Below, piece by piece: positions 10,688 to 19,362 of a DNA stretch of 64,000 nt (the stretch's first letter is position 1; each line of letters begins with the position of its first letter). The stretch is from Allobosea sp. 47.2.35 (GTDB taxonomy: Bacteria > Pseudomonadota > Alphaproteobacteria > Rhizobiales > Beijerinckiaceae), in the NCBI RefSeq assembly GCF_024655635.1, contig NZ_JANLGI010000014.1, positions 62,001 through 126,000 on the forward strand, written 5' to 3'. A model generated the notes under the pieces. The model was not told the origin of the DNA. It ran no database searches and saw only the letters and a program-made list of their open reading frames with translations. A program made the translations under genes and the position numbers.

Positions 10688-11314
10688 ATGGCGCCTCTCG
10701 ACGGGAGCGGGAATGTGAAGGGTCTCCTTGGCATCAGCCGGGTCATCGACGCGGTCAACGGCCAGATCGGCAAGAAAGTCGCCTGGCTGATCCTCGTCGC
10801 GGTGCTCGTGGCGGCGATCAACGCCATCGTCCGCAAGGTCTTCAACGTCTCGTCGAATTCCTGGCTCGAGCTGCAATGGATGCTGTTCGGCGCGGTCTTC
10901 CTGATGTGCGCCTCCTGGACGATGCAGGTGAAGGAACACATCCGCATCGACATCGTGAACAGCATGCTGCCGAAGCGCGTCCGCCAGTGGATCGAATTGC
11001 TCGGCCACGTGCTCTTCCTGATGCCGTTTTGCCTGCTGATCGTCTACCATTCCTGGCCGTTCTTCATGCGCTCCTATGCGATCAACGAGCAGTCGCTCTC
11101 GGCCGGCGGCCTGCCGCAATGGCCGGCCAAGGGGCTCGTCGTCATCGGCTTCGTGATGCTGACCTTCCAGGGCGTCTCTGAGATCATCAAGACGATCGCG
11201 ATCATGCGCGGCGATCTCGAGGACGATGAGGCGGCGCTCGGCCATGCTGCGGCGGCTGAAGCCGAAGCCCAGCGCCTGCTCGACCAAGCCAAGGAACAGG
11301 GCCTCGCCTCGTGA
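10688..11314 (+). CDS. TRAP transporter small permease (DctQ-like)
   Basis: 208 residues with four predicted membrane helices (about residues 28-48, 63-80, 97-118 and 145-165 by hydrophobicity). The DctQ pattern SNSWLELQWMLFGAVFLMCASWTMQ and the loop KEHIRIDIVNSMLPKRVRQWIELL are present. A hydrophilic Ala/Glu-rich tail follows. TRAP transporters import organic acids and related solutes using the sodium gradient, with DctQ partnering DctM. A GTG at 10715 preceded by GGGAGCGGGA is an equally good start. The stop overlaps the DctM start (GTGA). No periplasmic DctP gene lies in this window. Confidence 0.9.
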   Translation: MAPLDGSGNVKGLLGISRVIDAVNGQIGKKVAWLILVAVLVAAINAIVRKVFNVSSNSWLELQWMLFGAVFLMCASWTMQVKEHIRIDIVNSMLPKRVRQWIELLGHVLFLMPFCLLIVYHSWPFFMRSYAINEQSLSAGGLPQWPAKGLVVIGFVMLTFQGVSEIIKTIAIMRGDLEDDEAALGHAAAAEAEAQRLLDQAKEQGLAS

Positions 11315-13146
11315 GCGGCCCGCAAGAAGTCCGGAACCGTCCCATGCACGCTCATCGCCTTCCGCGCGTCGCCGGCCTGCTGCTCGCGCTGACTCTCCTC
11401 GCCTTCTTCGGCCTCCATACCGGCGACGCCTTCGCGGCGGGCGGCGGTATCGGCGATTTCCTGCGCGTCAACATGGCGCCGGTGATGTTCGCGGCCCTCG
11501 TCGTCTTCCTGCTTCTCGGCTATCCCGTCGCCTTCGCGCTCGCCGCCAACGGCCTGCTCTTCGCGCTGATCGGCATCGAACTCGGCCTGTTTCAGGAGAA
11601 CTTCCTGCAGGCCCTGCCCGAGCGCATCTACGGCACCATGAACAACGACGTGCTGCTGGCCGTGCCGTTCTTCACCTTCATGGGCCTCATCCTCGAGCGC
11701 TCCGGCATGGCGGAGGACCTGCTCGACACCATCGGCCAGCTCTTCGGGCCGGTTCGTGGCGGCCTCGCCTATGCGGTGGTCTTCGTCGGCGCGCTGCTCG
11801 CCGCGACCACCGGCGTCGTCGCGGCCTCCGTCATCTCGATGGGCCTGATCTCGCTGCCGATCATGCTGCGCTACGGCTATGACCGGCGGCTTGCATCCGG
11901 CGTCATCGCGGCGTCGGGCACGCTCGCCCAGATCATCCCGCCCTCGCTCGTCCTGATCGTGCTCGCCGACCAGCTCGGCCGTTCCGTCGGCGACATGTAC
12001 GAGGGCGCCTTCATCCCGGGCCTCGTGCTCTCGGCGATGTATGCCGGCTACGTCTTCCTCATCACGATGGTCTATCCCAATCGCGCGCCCGGCCTGCCGC
12101 CGGAAGCGCAGACCCTGCGCGATGCCGACGGCAAGACGCGGCGCTTCTCGCTGCTCGTCGTCACGGTGATCTCGCTGACGCTGGCCTATGGCTACATGAA
12201 GCTCTTCACGACGGTGAAGGCCGGCGCCGATTTCGTCGTGCTGACCATGTCGCTGATGGTGGCGGTCGCCTTCGTCATCGCGCTGCTCAACAAGCTCCTG
12301 AAGCTCAATCTGCTCTCGCGCATGACCGAGCAGGTGATCTTCGTGATGGTGCCGCCGCTGGCGCTGATCTTCCTGGTGCTCGGCACGATCTTCATCGGCG
12401 TCGCGACGCCGACGGAAGGCGGAGCGATGGGCGCGACCGGCGCGATCCTTCTCGCAATCAGCAAGAGGCGGCTGAGTTTCGAGCTTCTGCGGCAGGCGGT
12501 CGAGTCGACGGCCAAGCTCTCGGCCTTCGTGCTCTTCATCCTGGTCGGCGCGCGGGTGTTCTCGCTGACCTTCTACGGCGTCAACGGCCATCTCTGGGTC
12601 GAGCACCTGCTGGTCGGCCTGCCGGGCGGCGCGACGGGCTTCCTGATCGTCGTCAACGTGATGGTGTTCCTGCTTGCCTTCTTCCTCGACTTCTTCGAGC
12701 TGGCCTTCATCGTCGTGCCGCTGCTTGGCCCGGCCGCGGAGAAGCTCGGCATCGACCTGATCTGGTTCGGCGTCATCCTCGGCGTGAACATGCAGACCTC
12801 GTTCATGCATCCGCCCTTCGGCTTCGCGCTGTTCTTCCTGCGCTCGGTCGCGCCGAAGAACCCCTACAAGGATCGCGTCACCGGCCGGATGATGGAGCCG
12901 GTCACCACGGGCCAGATCTACTGGGGCGCCGTGCCCTTCGTGGTGATCCAGTGCATCATGGTCGCGCTCGTCGTGCTCTTCCCGCAGATGGTGATGCACT
13001 ACAAGGCGTCGGCCGTGCAGCTCGACCAGAAGGCGATCGACAAGCAGTTCGACTCGATCCAGATCCCGGGGCTCGGCGGCACAGGCCTGCCGGGCGGGTT
13101 CGACCTCAACGCGCCGCCGGTCATCGGCACGCCGCCCAAGCCGTAA
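11311..13146 (+). CDS. TRAP transporter large permease (DctM-like)
   Basis: 611 residues, long for DctM, as is usual in the mannitol/chloroaromatic-type branch. It is hydrophobic throughout, with the family segments PVMFAALVVFLLLGYPVAFA, VPFFTFMGLILERSG, ATTGVVAASVISMGLISLP, IIPPSLVLIVLADQLGRSVGDMY and TPTEGGAMGATGA. It forms the transport channel with DctQ. The GTG at 11311 overlaps the dctQ stop. The ATG at 11344 (MHAHRLPRVAGLL) is an alternative that would begin directly at the first hydrophobic stretch. The substrate cannot be inferred because the binding protein is not here. Confidence 0.93.
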   Translation: MSGPQEVRNRPMHAHRLPRVAGLLLALTLLAFFGLHTGDAFAAGGGIGDFLRVNMAPVMFAALVVFLLLGYPVAFALAANGLLFALIGIELGLFQENFLQALPERIYGTMNNDVLLAVPFFTFMGLILERSGMAEDLLDTIGQLFGPVRGGLAYAVVFVGALLAATTGVVAASVISMGLISLPIMLRYGYDRRLASGVIAASGTLAQIIPPSLVLIVLADQLGRSVGDMYEGAFIPGLVLSAMYAGYVFLITMVYPNRAPGLPPEAQTLRDADGKTRRFSLLVVTVISLTLAYGYMKLFTTVKAGADFVVLTMSLMVAVAFVIALLNKLLKLNLLSRMTEQVIFVMVPPLALIFLVLGTIFIGVATPTEGGAMGATGAILLAISKRRLSFELLRQAVESTAKLSAFVLFILVGARVFSLTFYGVNGHLWVEHLLVGLPGGATGFLIVVNVMVFLLAFFLDFFELAFIVVPLLGPAAEKLGIDLIWFGVILGVNMQTSFMHPPFGFALFFLRSVAPKNPYKDRVTGRMMEPVTTGQIYWGAVPFVVIQCIMVALVVLFPQMVMHYKASAVQLDQKAIDKQFDSIQIPGLGGTGLPGGFDLNAPPVIGTPPKP

Positions 13147-13159
13147 GGCAGGCTGCGTC

Positions 13160-14584
13160 GTGACGGGGGCGGCCGGCAGGCTGATCGCGGTGGCATCGTT
13201 CGCGCTCGTGGCGATGCCGGGCCCCGCCTGGGCGGCGGGCGATATCGGCGGGGCCGGCATGGGCGCCGGCTGGGCTCTGCCCTTCGCCGGCATGCTGCTC
13301 TCGATCGCGCTCGGCCCGGTGCTGTTCCCGCATCTCTGGGAGCACCATTACGGCAAGTTCGCCGCCTTCTGGGCCGCGCTGACGCTGGTGCCGCTCGTCC
13401 TGCTGCGCGGCGTCGATCCGGCGCTCGGCGCGCTGCTGCATACCGCACTGCTCGACTATATCCCCTTCATCATCCTGCTCTTCGCGCTCTTCACCATCGC
13501 GGGCGGCATCCTGATCTCGGGCAACCTGCACGGCACGCCGCTGACCAACACGGTCCTGCTGGCGATCGGCACGGTGCTGGCGAGCTTCGTCGGCACGACC
13601 GGCGCCTCGATCATCATGATCCGGCCGGTGCTGCGCGCGAATGACGACCGACGCTTCAACGTCCATGTCGTCGTCTTCTTCATCTTCCTGGTCTCGAATA
13701 TCGGGGGATCGCTGACCCCGCTCGGCGACCCGCCGCTCTTCCTCGGCTTCCTGCGCGGCGTCGATTTTTTCTGGACCACCACGCATCTGCTGCCCGAGAC
13801 GATATTCGCCGTCGTCGTGCTGCTCGCCCTGTTCTATGCGCTCGACAGCTGGTTCTTCCGCAAGGAAGAGGGCTTTCCCAGGCTCAAGGACCCGACGCCG
13901 GACCGCGCCATCAAGCTCTGGGGCAAGGTCAATATCCTGCTTCTGGCCGGCGTCATCGCCGCGATCCTGATGTCGGCGAACTGGAAGCCGGGCGTCGCCT
14001 TCACCGTCCACGGCGTTCCCGTCGAGGGCCAGAACCTGCTGCGCGACCTCGTCCTGCTTGTGCTTGCAGGCCTGTCGCTGAAGCTCACACCCGGCCCGGT
14101 GCGCGCCGGCAACGAATTCTCCTGGGGCCCGATCAAGGAGGTTGCCAAGCTCTTCGCCGGCATCTTCATCTGTATCATCCCGGTGCTGGCAATGCTGCAG
14201 GCCGGCAAGGCGGGCGCCTTCGCGCCGCTGGTCGCGCTGGTCAGCAATGCCGATGGCAGCGCCAACACGGTGGCCTATTTCTGGCTCACCGGCCTGCTCT
14301 CATCCTTCCTCGACAATGCCCCGACCTATCTCGTCTTCTTCGAGCTGGCGGGCGGCGATCCGAAGGTCTTGATGACGACCGGCGCGCTGACGCTGACGGC
14401 GATCTCGGCGGGCGCGGTCTTCATGGGCGCCAACAGCTATATCGGCAATGCGCCGAACTTCATGGTCTACGCCATCGCCAAGGACCGGAAGGTCAAGATG
14501 CCGAGCTTCTTCGGCTACATGCTCTGGTCGGGCGCGATCCTGATCCCGCTCTTCGTGGTGCAGACGCTGCTGTTCTTCCGCTAG
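13160..14584 (+). CDS. Sodium:proton antiporter / citrate-type transporter (ion transporter superfamily)
   Basis: 474 residues with an N-terminal hydrophobic signal-like segment ending AWAAGDIGG and about 11-12 further membrane helices. Diagnostic loops are VGTTGASIIMIRPVLRANDDRR, SNIGGSLTPLGDPPLFLGF and SSFLDNAPTYLVFFE, the paired re-entrant motifs of the NhaD/ArsB/citrate transporter superfamily. Members with this wording are usually annotated as sodium:proton antiporters. GTG start 13 bp after dctM, so it is probably in the same operon. A sodium/proton exchanger beside a sodium-coupled TRAP system is a sensible pairing, but this is inference. Confidence 0.85.
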   Translation: MTGAAGRLIAVASFALVAMPGPAWAAGDIGGAGMGAGWALPFAGMLLSIALGPVLFPHLWEHHYGKFAAFWAALTLVPLVLLRGVDPALGALLHTALLDYIPFIILLFALFTIAGGILISGNLHGTPLTNTVLLAIGTVLASFVGTTGASIIMIRPVLRANDDRRFNVHVVVFFIFLVSNIGGSLTPLGDPPLFLGFLRGVDFFWTTTHLLPETIFAVVVLLALFYALDSWFFRKEEGFPRLKDPTPDRAIKLWGKVNILLLAGVIAAILMSANWKPGVAFTVHGVPVEGQNLLRDLVLLVLAGLSLKLTPGPVRAGNEFSWGPIKEVAKLFAGIFICIIPVLAMLQAGKAGAFAPLVALVSNADGSANTVAYFWLTGLLSSFLDNAPTYLVFFELAGGDPKVLMTTGALTLTAISAGAVFMGANSYIGNAPNFMVYAIAKDRKVKMPSFFGYMLWSGAILIPLFVVQTLLFFR

Positions 14585-14590
14585 AGCGAG

Positions 14591-14727
14591 GTGTCATCCC
14601 GTGCGCGCTGCGGCGCGAAGTGCCGCTACGCAGACACGGGCCGCGTGCAGAAAAGGCGCCTCTTCCGTCAGACGATCCCGCATCTGCGCAGCAGCATTCG
14701 CATGCTGCAGCGCGTGCGGGATGACAC
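14591..14727. repeat. Palindromic intergenic element (GTCAT...ATGAC type), copy 1
   Basis: Left arm GTGTCATCCCG (14591-14601), then two unpaired bases and CGCGCTGC (14604-14611). The right arm mirrors it exactly: GCAGCGCG (14707-14714), two bases, CGGGATGACAC (14717-14727). The roughly 137-bp element fills the space between two convergent genes and ends one base before the stop codon of the DUF4105 gene. It probably acts as a bidirectional transcription end. Similar elements lie at 22505 and 48423. Confidence 0.8.
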
Positions 14728-15738
14728 TCACGGCCGGCCGGTCGGCACGCCCTCGCGAATCTGCGCCGAGAACTGCGGATCGTCGAGCGAGAGCGTGCGC
14801 GCGTGGTCACCGATGCGTGCGGCCCGGACCAGCTCCTCCAGCGGGATATCCTGCCGGATCGCGCCGATCTGCTGGAGATAGCCCGGCAGATAGCCCGAGA
14901 GCAGCACGCGCGGATCGAGCGGCAACGCGAATTTCCAGCCCGGCGCGACGCTGGCGACGAGGTGGTAGACCACCGTGGTGCAATTGGTCGTCAGCGTGTT
15001 GTACCAGCGTGGCTTCGCGGCGAGGTCGTTGATGTCGACCATATAAGCGAGCAGCAGGTCGCGCGCCTGGGCGGCCGAGGCACTGAGCCGGAAGAGTCGG
15101 GCATCCTCGCGCCGCGCATGGGTGCGCAAGCCGACGATGTCGCGCTCGTCGGCGGCGACATAGGCCATCTCGTAGCTGCGGAAGAAGCCGGCCAGCGCCG
15201 ACCAGTCCTCGCCTTTCTCGCGCCGGACCTCGATCGAGAAGGTCAGCGGCACCGAATCCGCGAAGGTGAAGCTGACGAGCAGATGCGCGATCGCCTCGCC
15301 CGACCAATAGGTCAGGAAGACATCGGCGCCGGTGACGGACGCGAGATTGTAGCGCCGCGTTTCCCAGCGCTGGTCGAAATCCTCTTCCGTGCGCCAGCGG
15401 AAATCGCGCAGATTGGAGACGGTGATCGCATCGCCTTGGCGCGCGATGCTCGGCAGCTTCGCCAGCTCCGGGATCCAGTTCCGGTCATGCGAGGGCTGGA
15501 AGCTGCTCCACCAACCGAGCAGGCCGATAAAAACGGTTGTGAAGCCCAGTGACAGACGCGCATCGCTTGTCCAGATGCCGACGAGCCCGGCCAGGGCCGC
15601 GATACCGAAGCCGACAGCGGCGATGGTGGCGGTCGCGCCCGACAGGCGGAACAGCAGGAAGCCAGCGCCCCAGAGCGCGGCACCGAGAATGACGAGGGTG
15701 AGGAGAAGCTTCAGCACGATAAAAAAGAGACGGCCCAT
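14728..15738 (-). CDS. DUF4105 domain membrane protein
   Basis: 336 residues from the ATG at 15738, preferred because GAGAGG lies 6-7 bases upstream. Three hydrophobic helices (roughly residues 3-80) anchor the protein in the inner membrane. The rest is the DUF4105 domain, with LTYWSGEAIAHLLVSFTF, SIEVRREKGEDWSALAGFFRSYEMAYVAADERD and the conserved TNCTTVVYHLV near residue 265. The N-C-T-T motif is the most conserved part of this domain and suggests a catalytic cysteine. The function of the family is not established. It is monocistronic as far as can be seen, separated from pckA by 36 bp. Confidence 0.85.
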   Translation of the reverse strand: MGRLFFIVLKLLLTLVILGAALWGAGFLLFRLSGATATIAAVGFGIAALAGLVGIWTSDARLSLGFTTVFIGLLGWWSSFQPSHDRNWIPELAKLPSIARQGDAITVSNLRDFRWRTEEDFDQRWETRRYNLASVTGADVFLTYWSGEAIAHLLVSFTFADSVPLTFSIEVRREKGEDWSALAGFFRSYEMAYVAADERDIVGLRTHARREDARLFRLSASAAQARDLLLAYMVDINDLAAKPRWYNTLTTNCTTVVYHLVASVAPGWKFALPLDPRVLLSGYLPGYLQQIGAIRQDIPLEELVRAARIGDHARTLSLDDPQFSAQIREGVPTGRP

Positions 15739-15774
15739 GGCCGCCTCTCGTAGCACAGACCGGAAGGCTTGGCC

Positions 15775-17385
15775 TCAGGCCGCGAGCGAGTTCGTCGGGG
15801 CGGCTGCCTTCACAGCGTCGTCGACATGGTCCTCGAACTTGGCGAAGTTCTTAGCGAACATGCCGACGAGGTTCTTCGCGGTCTCGGCGAAGGCGGCCTT
15901 ATCGGCCCAGGTCTTCACGGGGTAGAGGATATGCGGCTCGACGCCGGGCACCGAGCTCGGCACCGCGAAGCCGAAATAGGGGTCGCGGCGGAAATCGGCG
16001 CGGTTGAGCGAGCCATCGAGCGCCGAGGTGAGCAGGCGGCGGGTGACGCGGATCGGCATGCGCCGGCCGGTGCCATATTTGCCGCCGGTCCAGCCGGTGT
16101 TCACCAGCCAGCAATCGACATGGTGCTTGGCGATGAAGTCGCGCAGCAGATTGGCGTACTCAGACGGGTGCCGCGGCAGGAAGGGCGAACCGAAGCAGGT
16201 CGAGAACTCGGGCTCGACGCCGGTGAGGCCGCGCTCCGTGCCGGCGACCTTGGCTGTGTAGCCGGAGAGGAAGTGATACATCGCCTCGGCCGGGGTCAGC
16301 TTGGCGATCGGCGGCATCACGCCGAAGGCGTCGGCGGTCAGCATCACGATGTTCTTCGGGATGCCGGCGCGGCCGGTGCGTGAGGCGTTCGGGATGAAGT
16401 CGAGCGGGTAGGCCGAGCGGGTGTTCTCGGTCTTGGTCTGGTCGTCGAAATCGACCTCGCGGGTGATCGGGTCCATGACGATGTTCTCGAGCACGGTGCC
16501 GAAGCGCAGCGAGGCCGCGTGGATCATCGGCTCGGCCTCGGCCGAGAGGCGGATCGTCTTGGCGTAGCAGCCACCCTCGAAGTTGAAGATGCCGTCCTTG
16601 GACCAGCCATGCTCGTCATCGCCGATCAGCGTGCGCTCGGGATCGGCCGAGAGCGTGGTCTTGCCGGTGCCGGAGAGACCGAAGAAGATCGCGGAATCGT
16701 CCTTGGAGCCGACATTGGCCGAGCAGTGCATCGGCACCACGCCCTTGGTCGGCAGGACATAGTTCAGATAGGTGAAGACCGATTTCTTCATCTCGCCGGC
16801 ATAGGCGGAGCCGCCGATCAGCACGATCTTGCGGGTGAAGTCGATGGCGACGACGGTCTCGCTGCGGCAGCCATGGCGCTTCGGATCGGCCTTGAAGCTC
16901 GGCAGATCGACGATCGTCATCTCCGGCACATAGGCGTTGATCTCGTCGCGCGGCGGGCGGATTAGCAGGTTGCGGATGAACAGCGAGTGCCAGGCCATCT
17001 CGGTGAAGACGCGGGCCTTGACGCGATGGACGGGGTCGGCGCCGCCATAGAGGTCCTGCGCGAACAGCTCCTTGCCCTCGGCATGGGCCAGGAAATCGGC
17101 CAGAAGCGTCTCGAAATGCTCAGGCGACATCGCCTGGTTGTTCTCCCACCAGACGGTGTTCTCGGTCAGCGCGTCGCGCACCGTGAACTTGTCCTTGGGC
17201 GAGCGGCCGGTATGGGTGCCGGTATCGGCGCAGAGCGCGCCGCCGCGGGCGAGCTGGGACTCGCCCCGGTCGAGCGACTGCTCGTAGAGCTGCGGCGCTT
17301 CCAGGTTCCAGTGCACGGCCTTCAGCTTGCGGAAGCCGAAGCCCTCGGCGCCTTGGGCGGCATTGAACTGACCGATATTGTCCAC
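15775..17385 (-). CDS. pckA: Phosphoenolpyruvate carboxykinase (ATP)
   Basis: First committed step of gluconeogenesis: oxaloacetate plus ATP gives PEP, CO2 and ADP. Motifs are [14 protein letters not shown] (K242 of the P-loop), GDDEHGWS (metal binding), [12 protein letters not shown] and [13 protein letters not shown] set the start at GTG 17385 ([12 protein letters not shown]) because a strong GGAGG sits six bases upstream; the ATG at 17409 lies upstream of that site. The resulting 536 aa matches the usual length. In rhizobia pckA neighbours chvI-chvG, as here with one gene intervening, and ChvI-dependent control is a reasonable expectation. Confidence 0.96.
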   Translation of the reverse strand: MDNIGQFNAAQGAEGFGFRKLKAVHWNLEAPQLYEQSLDRGESQLARGGALCADTGTHTGRSPKDKFTVRDALTENTVWWENNQAMSPEHFETLLADFLAHAEGKELFAQDLYGGADPVHRVKARVFTEMAWHSLFIRNLLIRPPRDEINAYVPEMTIVDLPSFKADPKRHGCRSETVVAIDFTRKIVLIGGSAYAGEMKKSVFTYLNYVLPTKGVVPMHCSANVGSKDDSAIFFGLSGTGKTTLSADPERTLIGDDEHGWSKDGIFNFEGGCYAKTIRLSAEAEPMIHAASLRFGTVLENIVMDPITREVDFDDQTKTENTRSAYPLDFIPNASRTGRAGIPKNIVMLTADAFGVMPPIAKLTPAEAMYHFLSGYTAKVAGTERGLTGVEPEFSTCFGSPFLPRHPSEYANLLRDFIAKHHVDCWLVNTGWTGGKYGTGRRMPIRVTRRLLTSALDGSLNRADFRRDPYFGFAVPSSVPGVEPHILYPVKTWADKAAFAETAKNLVGMFAKNFAKFEDHVDDAVKAAAPTNSLAA

Positions 17386-17627
17386 TGAATTCCTCCGGAG
17401 GCCGGCCATGCTGTCGGCGGCCCGTTGTCTTCACGAATGCGCATGGGCCGGTGGCAGGGCCCGGGCGTCGAAGGCGAGGCCTAAAGGGCTGAAGGGTCCG
17501 ATGGCCCCGCAGCCTCTGGAGGCCACGAAGGTCTTTAAGGCGATGCGGCCCTTCGCTCAAGTCATTGAAAAGGCCCGATGACCTTACGTAGGTCTCTAAA
17601 TCGATTGAATTTTCGGCTGTGGTAAAT

Positions 17628-17650
17628 GGCCGCGCACGCTCGTCGCGGCC
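17628..17650 (-). terminator. Possible weak terminator hairpin after the HugZ-like gene
   Basis: GGCCGCG (17628-17634) and CGCGGCC (17644-17650) form a 7-bp GC hairpin about 25 bases past the stop of the gene at 17675, reading the minus strand. Only ATTTACC follows, so there is no proper T-run. The rest of the 289-bp gap down to pckA should contain the pckA promoter, which I cannot place confidently. Confidence 0.3.
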
Positions 17651-17674
17651 CATCCCAGCGGGTGTTTCTCGATG

Positions 17675-18436
17675 TCACGCAGCCTTGGCGCGCGCCTTCG
17701 TGGCGAGCTCGGCCAGCACCCGTCGCAACCCACCGGGGCCATCCACCGAAGCCGGGAAGGGCAAGCGCAGCGCGGCGCTGCCGAGCGCCATGTCGAGTCC
17801 GTCCGGATCGAGCCCGATGGCACGCCAGTCCCCGGGCTTCGCGCCGAGCAATTGCGTGGCATAGAGGCCGATCGCGTCGGCATGATCCTCGTTCATATGC
17901 GCGACGGCGCCGGCTTCCACCTCCGCGAGAGCGGTGGCATGGGTGGGGTCGCTCATCAGGTCGGCCGGTGTCGGCGCGAAAGCACGGGCGAAACCGCCAT
18001 TGAGGCTGGCGCCTTCGATATCGAGGGCGAAGAAGGAGAAATCCGGGAAATCGGCATAGAGCGCCGATTTCGGCTGGCGCGCGAGATAGCGCCGGCGGAT
18101 GCGGGCGCCCTCATCGCTCTCGCGGTCGATCTTGCGGGCGCGAACCTTGAGCGTGATCCGGGCATGTGCGAGCGGGTCGCCCTTGCCGCCGGGCGAGATC
18201 AGCAGCGAAGCGCGCGGATCACCGGCAATGTTGGCTGTATGTGCGGCGAGCCCCGAGATCAGGATGACCGGCGTGCCGTCGATGTCGGTGGCGAGTCCGA
18301 CGAGGCTCGCGGAGGGGTGGCCGTCGGGACTGAGGGTGGCGAGCGCGGCGGAGCGGGCCTCCCGCAGCAGGCCCTTGGCCTCCGCGCGGACCGCCTCGTC
18401 CATCGGCTGGATCACGTCTTTGGCGGCCTTGGTCAT
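17675..18436 (-). CDS. HugZ-family protein (PNPOx-like split barrel plus DUF2470)
   Basis: 253 residues. The N-terminal half is a pyridoxamine-phosphate-oxidase-like split barrel (LLREARSAALATLSPDGHPSASLVGLATD, then DPRASLLI, ALDIEGASLNGGFARAF). The C-terminal half contains EVEAGAVAHMNEDHADAIGLYA, the histidine-bearing region typical of HugZ/HutZ. Members bind or degrade haem, or bind flavin; sequence alone does not decide. A role in iron acquisition from haem is plausible but there is no haem transporter nearby. It lies between pckA and chvI and is transcribed away from chvI. Confidence 0.82.
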   Translation of the reverse strand: MTKAAKDVIQPMDEAVRAEAKGLLREARSAALATLSPDGHPSASLVGLATDIDGTPVILISGLAAHTANIAGDPRASLLISPGGKGDPLAHARITLKVRARKIDRESDEGARIRRRYLARQPKSALYADFPDFSFFALDIEGASLNGGFARAFAPTPADLMSDPTHATALAEVEAGAVAHMNEDHADAIGLYATQLLGAKPGDWRAIGLDPDGLDMALGSAALRLPFPASVDGPGGLRRVLAELATKARAKAA

Positions 18437-18577
18437 GGAACCTCACTCCGATTTCCGGCTTGTGATACGGGGTCATAGGCAAATCGCCACGCCCCGGCTA
18501 GATTGCCGCCATGCTTTGGCCCCTCTCGCGCGGGAGGGGAACCCTGTATTGCAACGAGAACAAGAGACGAAAGCCTT

Positions 18578-19279
18578 ATGCCAACGATTGCGCTGGTCGA
18601 CGACGACCGCAACATCCTGACATCGGTTTCGATCGCCCTCGAGGCCGAGGGCTATCGCATCATGACCTATACGGACGGCGCCTCGGCCCTCGACGGGCTG
18701 AAGCAGAACCCGCCCGACCTCGCGATCTTCGACATCAAGATGCCGCGCATGGACGGCATGGAGCTGCTGCGCCGCCTACGCCAGAAATCCGATCTGCCGG
18801 TCATCTTCCTGACTTCGAAGGACGAGGAGATCGACGAGCTCTTCGGCCTGAAGATGGGCGCCGACGATTTCATCCGGAAGCCGTTCTCGCAGCGCCTGCT
18901 GGTCGAGCGCGTCAAGGCGATCCTGCGCCGCGCCGGTGCCAAGGATGCAACCGCCGCCCCCCGCACCGAGGACGCCAAGGCACTGGAGCGCGGCCTGCTG
19001 CGCATGGACCCGGAGCGCCATACCTGCACCTGGAAGGGCGAGCCGGTGACGCTCACCGTCACCGAATTCCTGATCCTGCAGTCGCTGGCGCAGCGCCCGG
19101 GCGTGGTGAAGAGCCGCAACGCCCTGATGGACGCGGCCTATGACGACGAGGTCTATGTCGACGACCGCACCATCGACAGCCACATCAAGCGCCTGCGCAA
19201 GAAGTTCAATCAGGTCGATGCCGATTTCGACATGATCGAGACGCTCTACGGCGTGGGCTATCGCTTCAAGGAAGTCTGA
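18578..19279 (+). CDS. chvI: Two-component response regulator ChvI
   Basis: 233 residues of the OmpR/PhoB class. The receiver domain is [20 protein letters not shown] with acidic pocket D8-D10, phosphoacceptor D52 in [10 protein letters not shown] and the conserved lysine in LTSKDEEID. The DNA-binding winged helix covers residues 130-230 ([56 protein letters not shown]). The wording matches rhizobial ChvI, which with ChvG controls the acid and envelope response, exopolysaccharide and host interaction genes. The ATG at 18578 is the start expected for the receiver fold. The cognate kinase gene follows 83 bp later. Confidence 0.95.
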   Translation: MPTIALVDDDRNILTSVSIALEAEGYRIMTYTDGASALDGLKQNPPDLAIFDIKMPRMDGMELLRRLRQKSDLPVIFLTSKDEEIDELFGLKMGADDFIRKPFSQRLLVERVKAILRRAGAKDATAAPRTEDAKALERGLLRMDPERHTCTWKGEPVTLTVTEFLILQSLAQRPGVVKSRNALMDAAYDDEVYVDDRTIDSHIKRLRKKFNQVDADFDMIETLYGVGYRFKEV

Positions 19280-19362
19280 GGCCAAGAAATCCGATACGAG
19301 GAAGATGGCGGCGCAGCGGATTCGGCGCCGTCATCATCCCCAGCGCGAAGCAAGCCGCAGCC

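Noticed and set aside
11074..13293. 739-codon minus-strand frame opposite dctM
   Set aside because: Translation is a run of Asp, Glu, Arg, His and Gln typical of the complement of hydrophobic membrane-protein codons; dctM is certain on the other strand.
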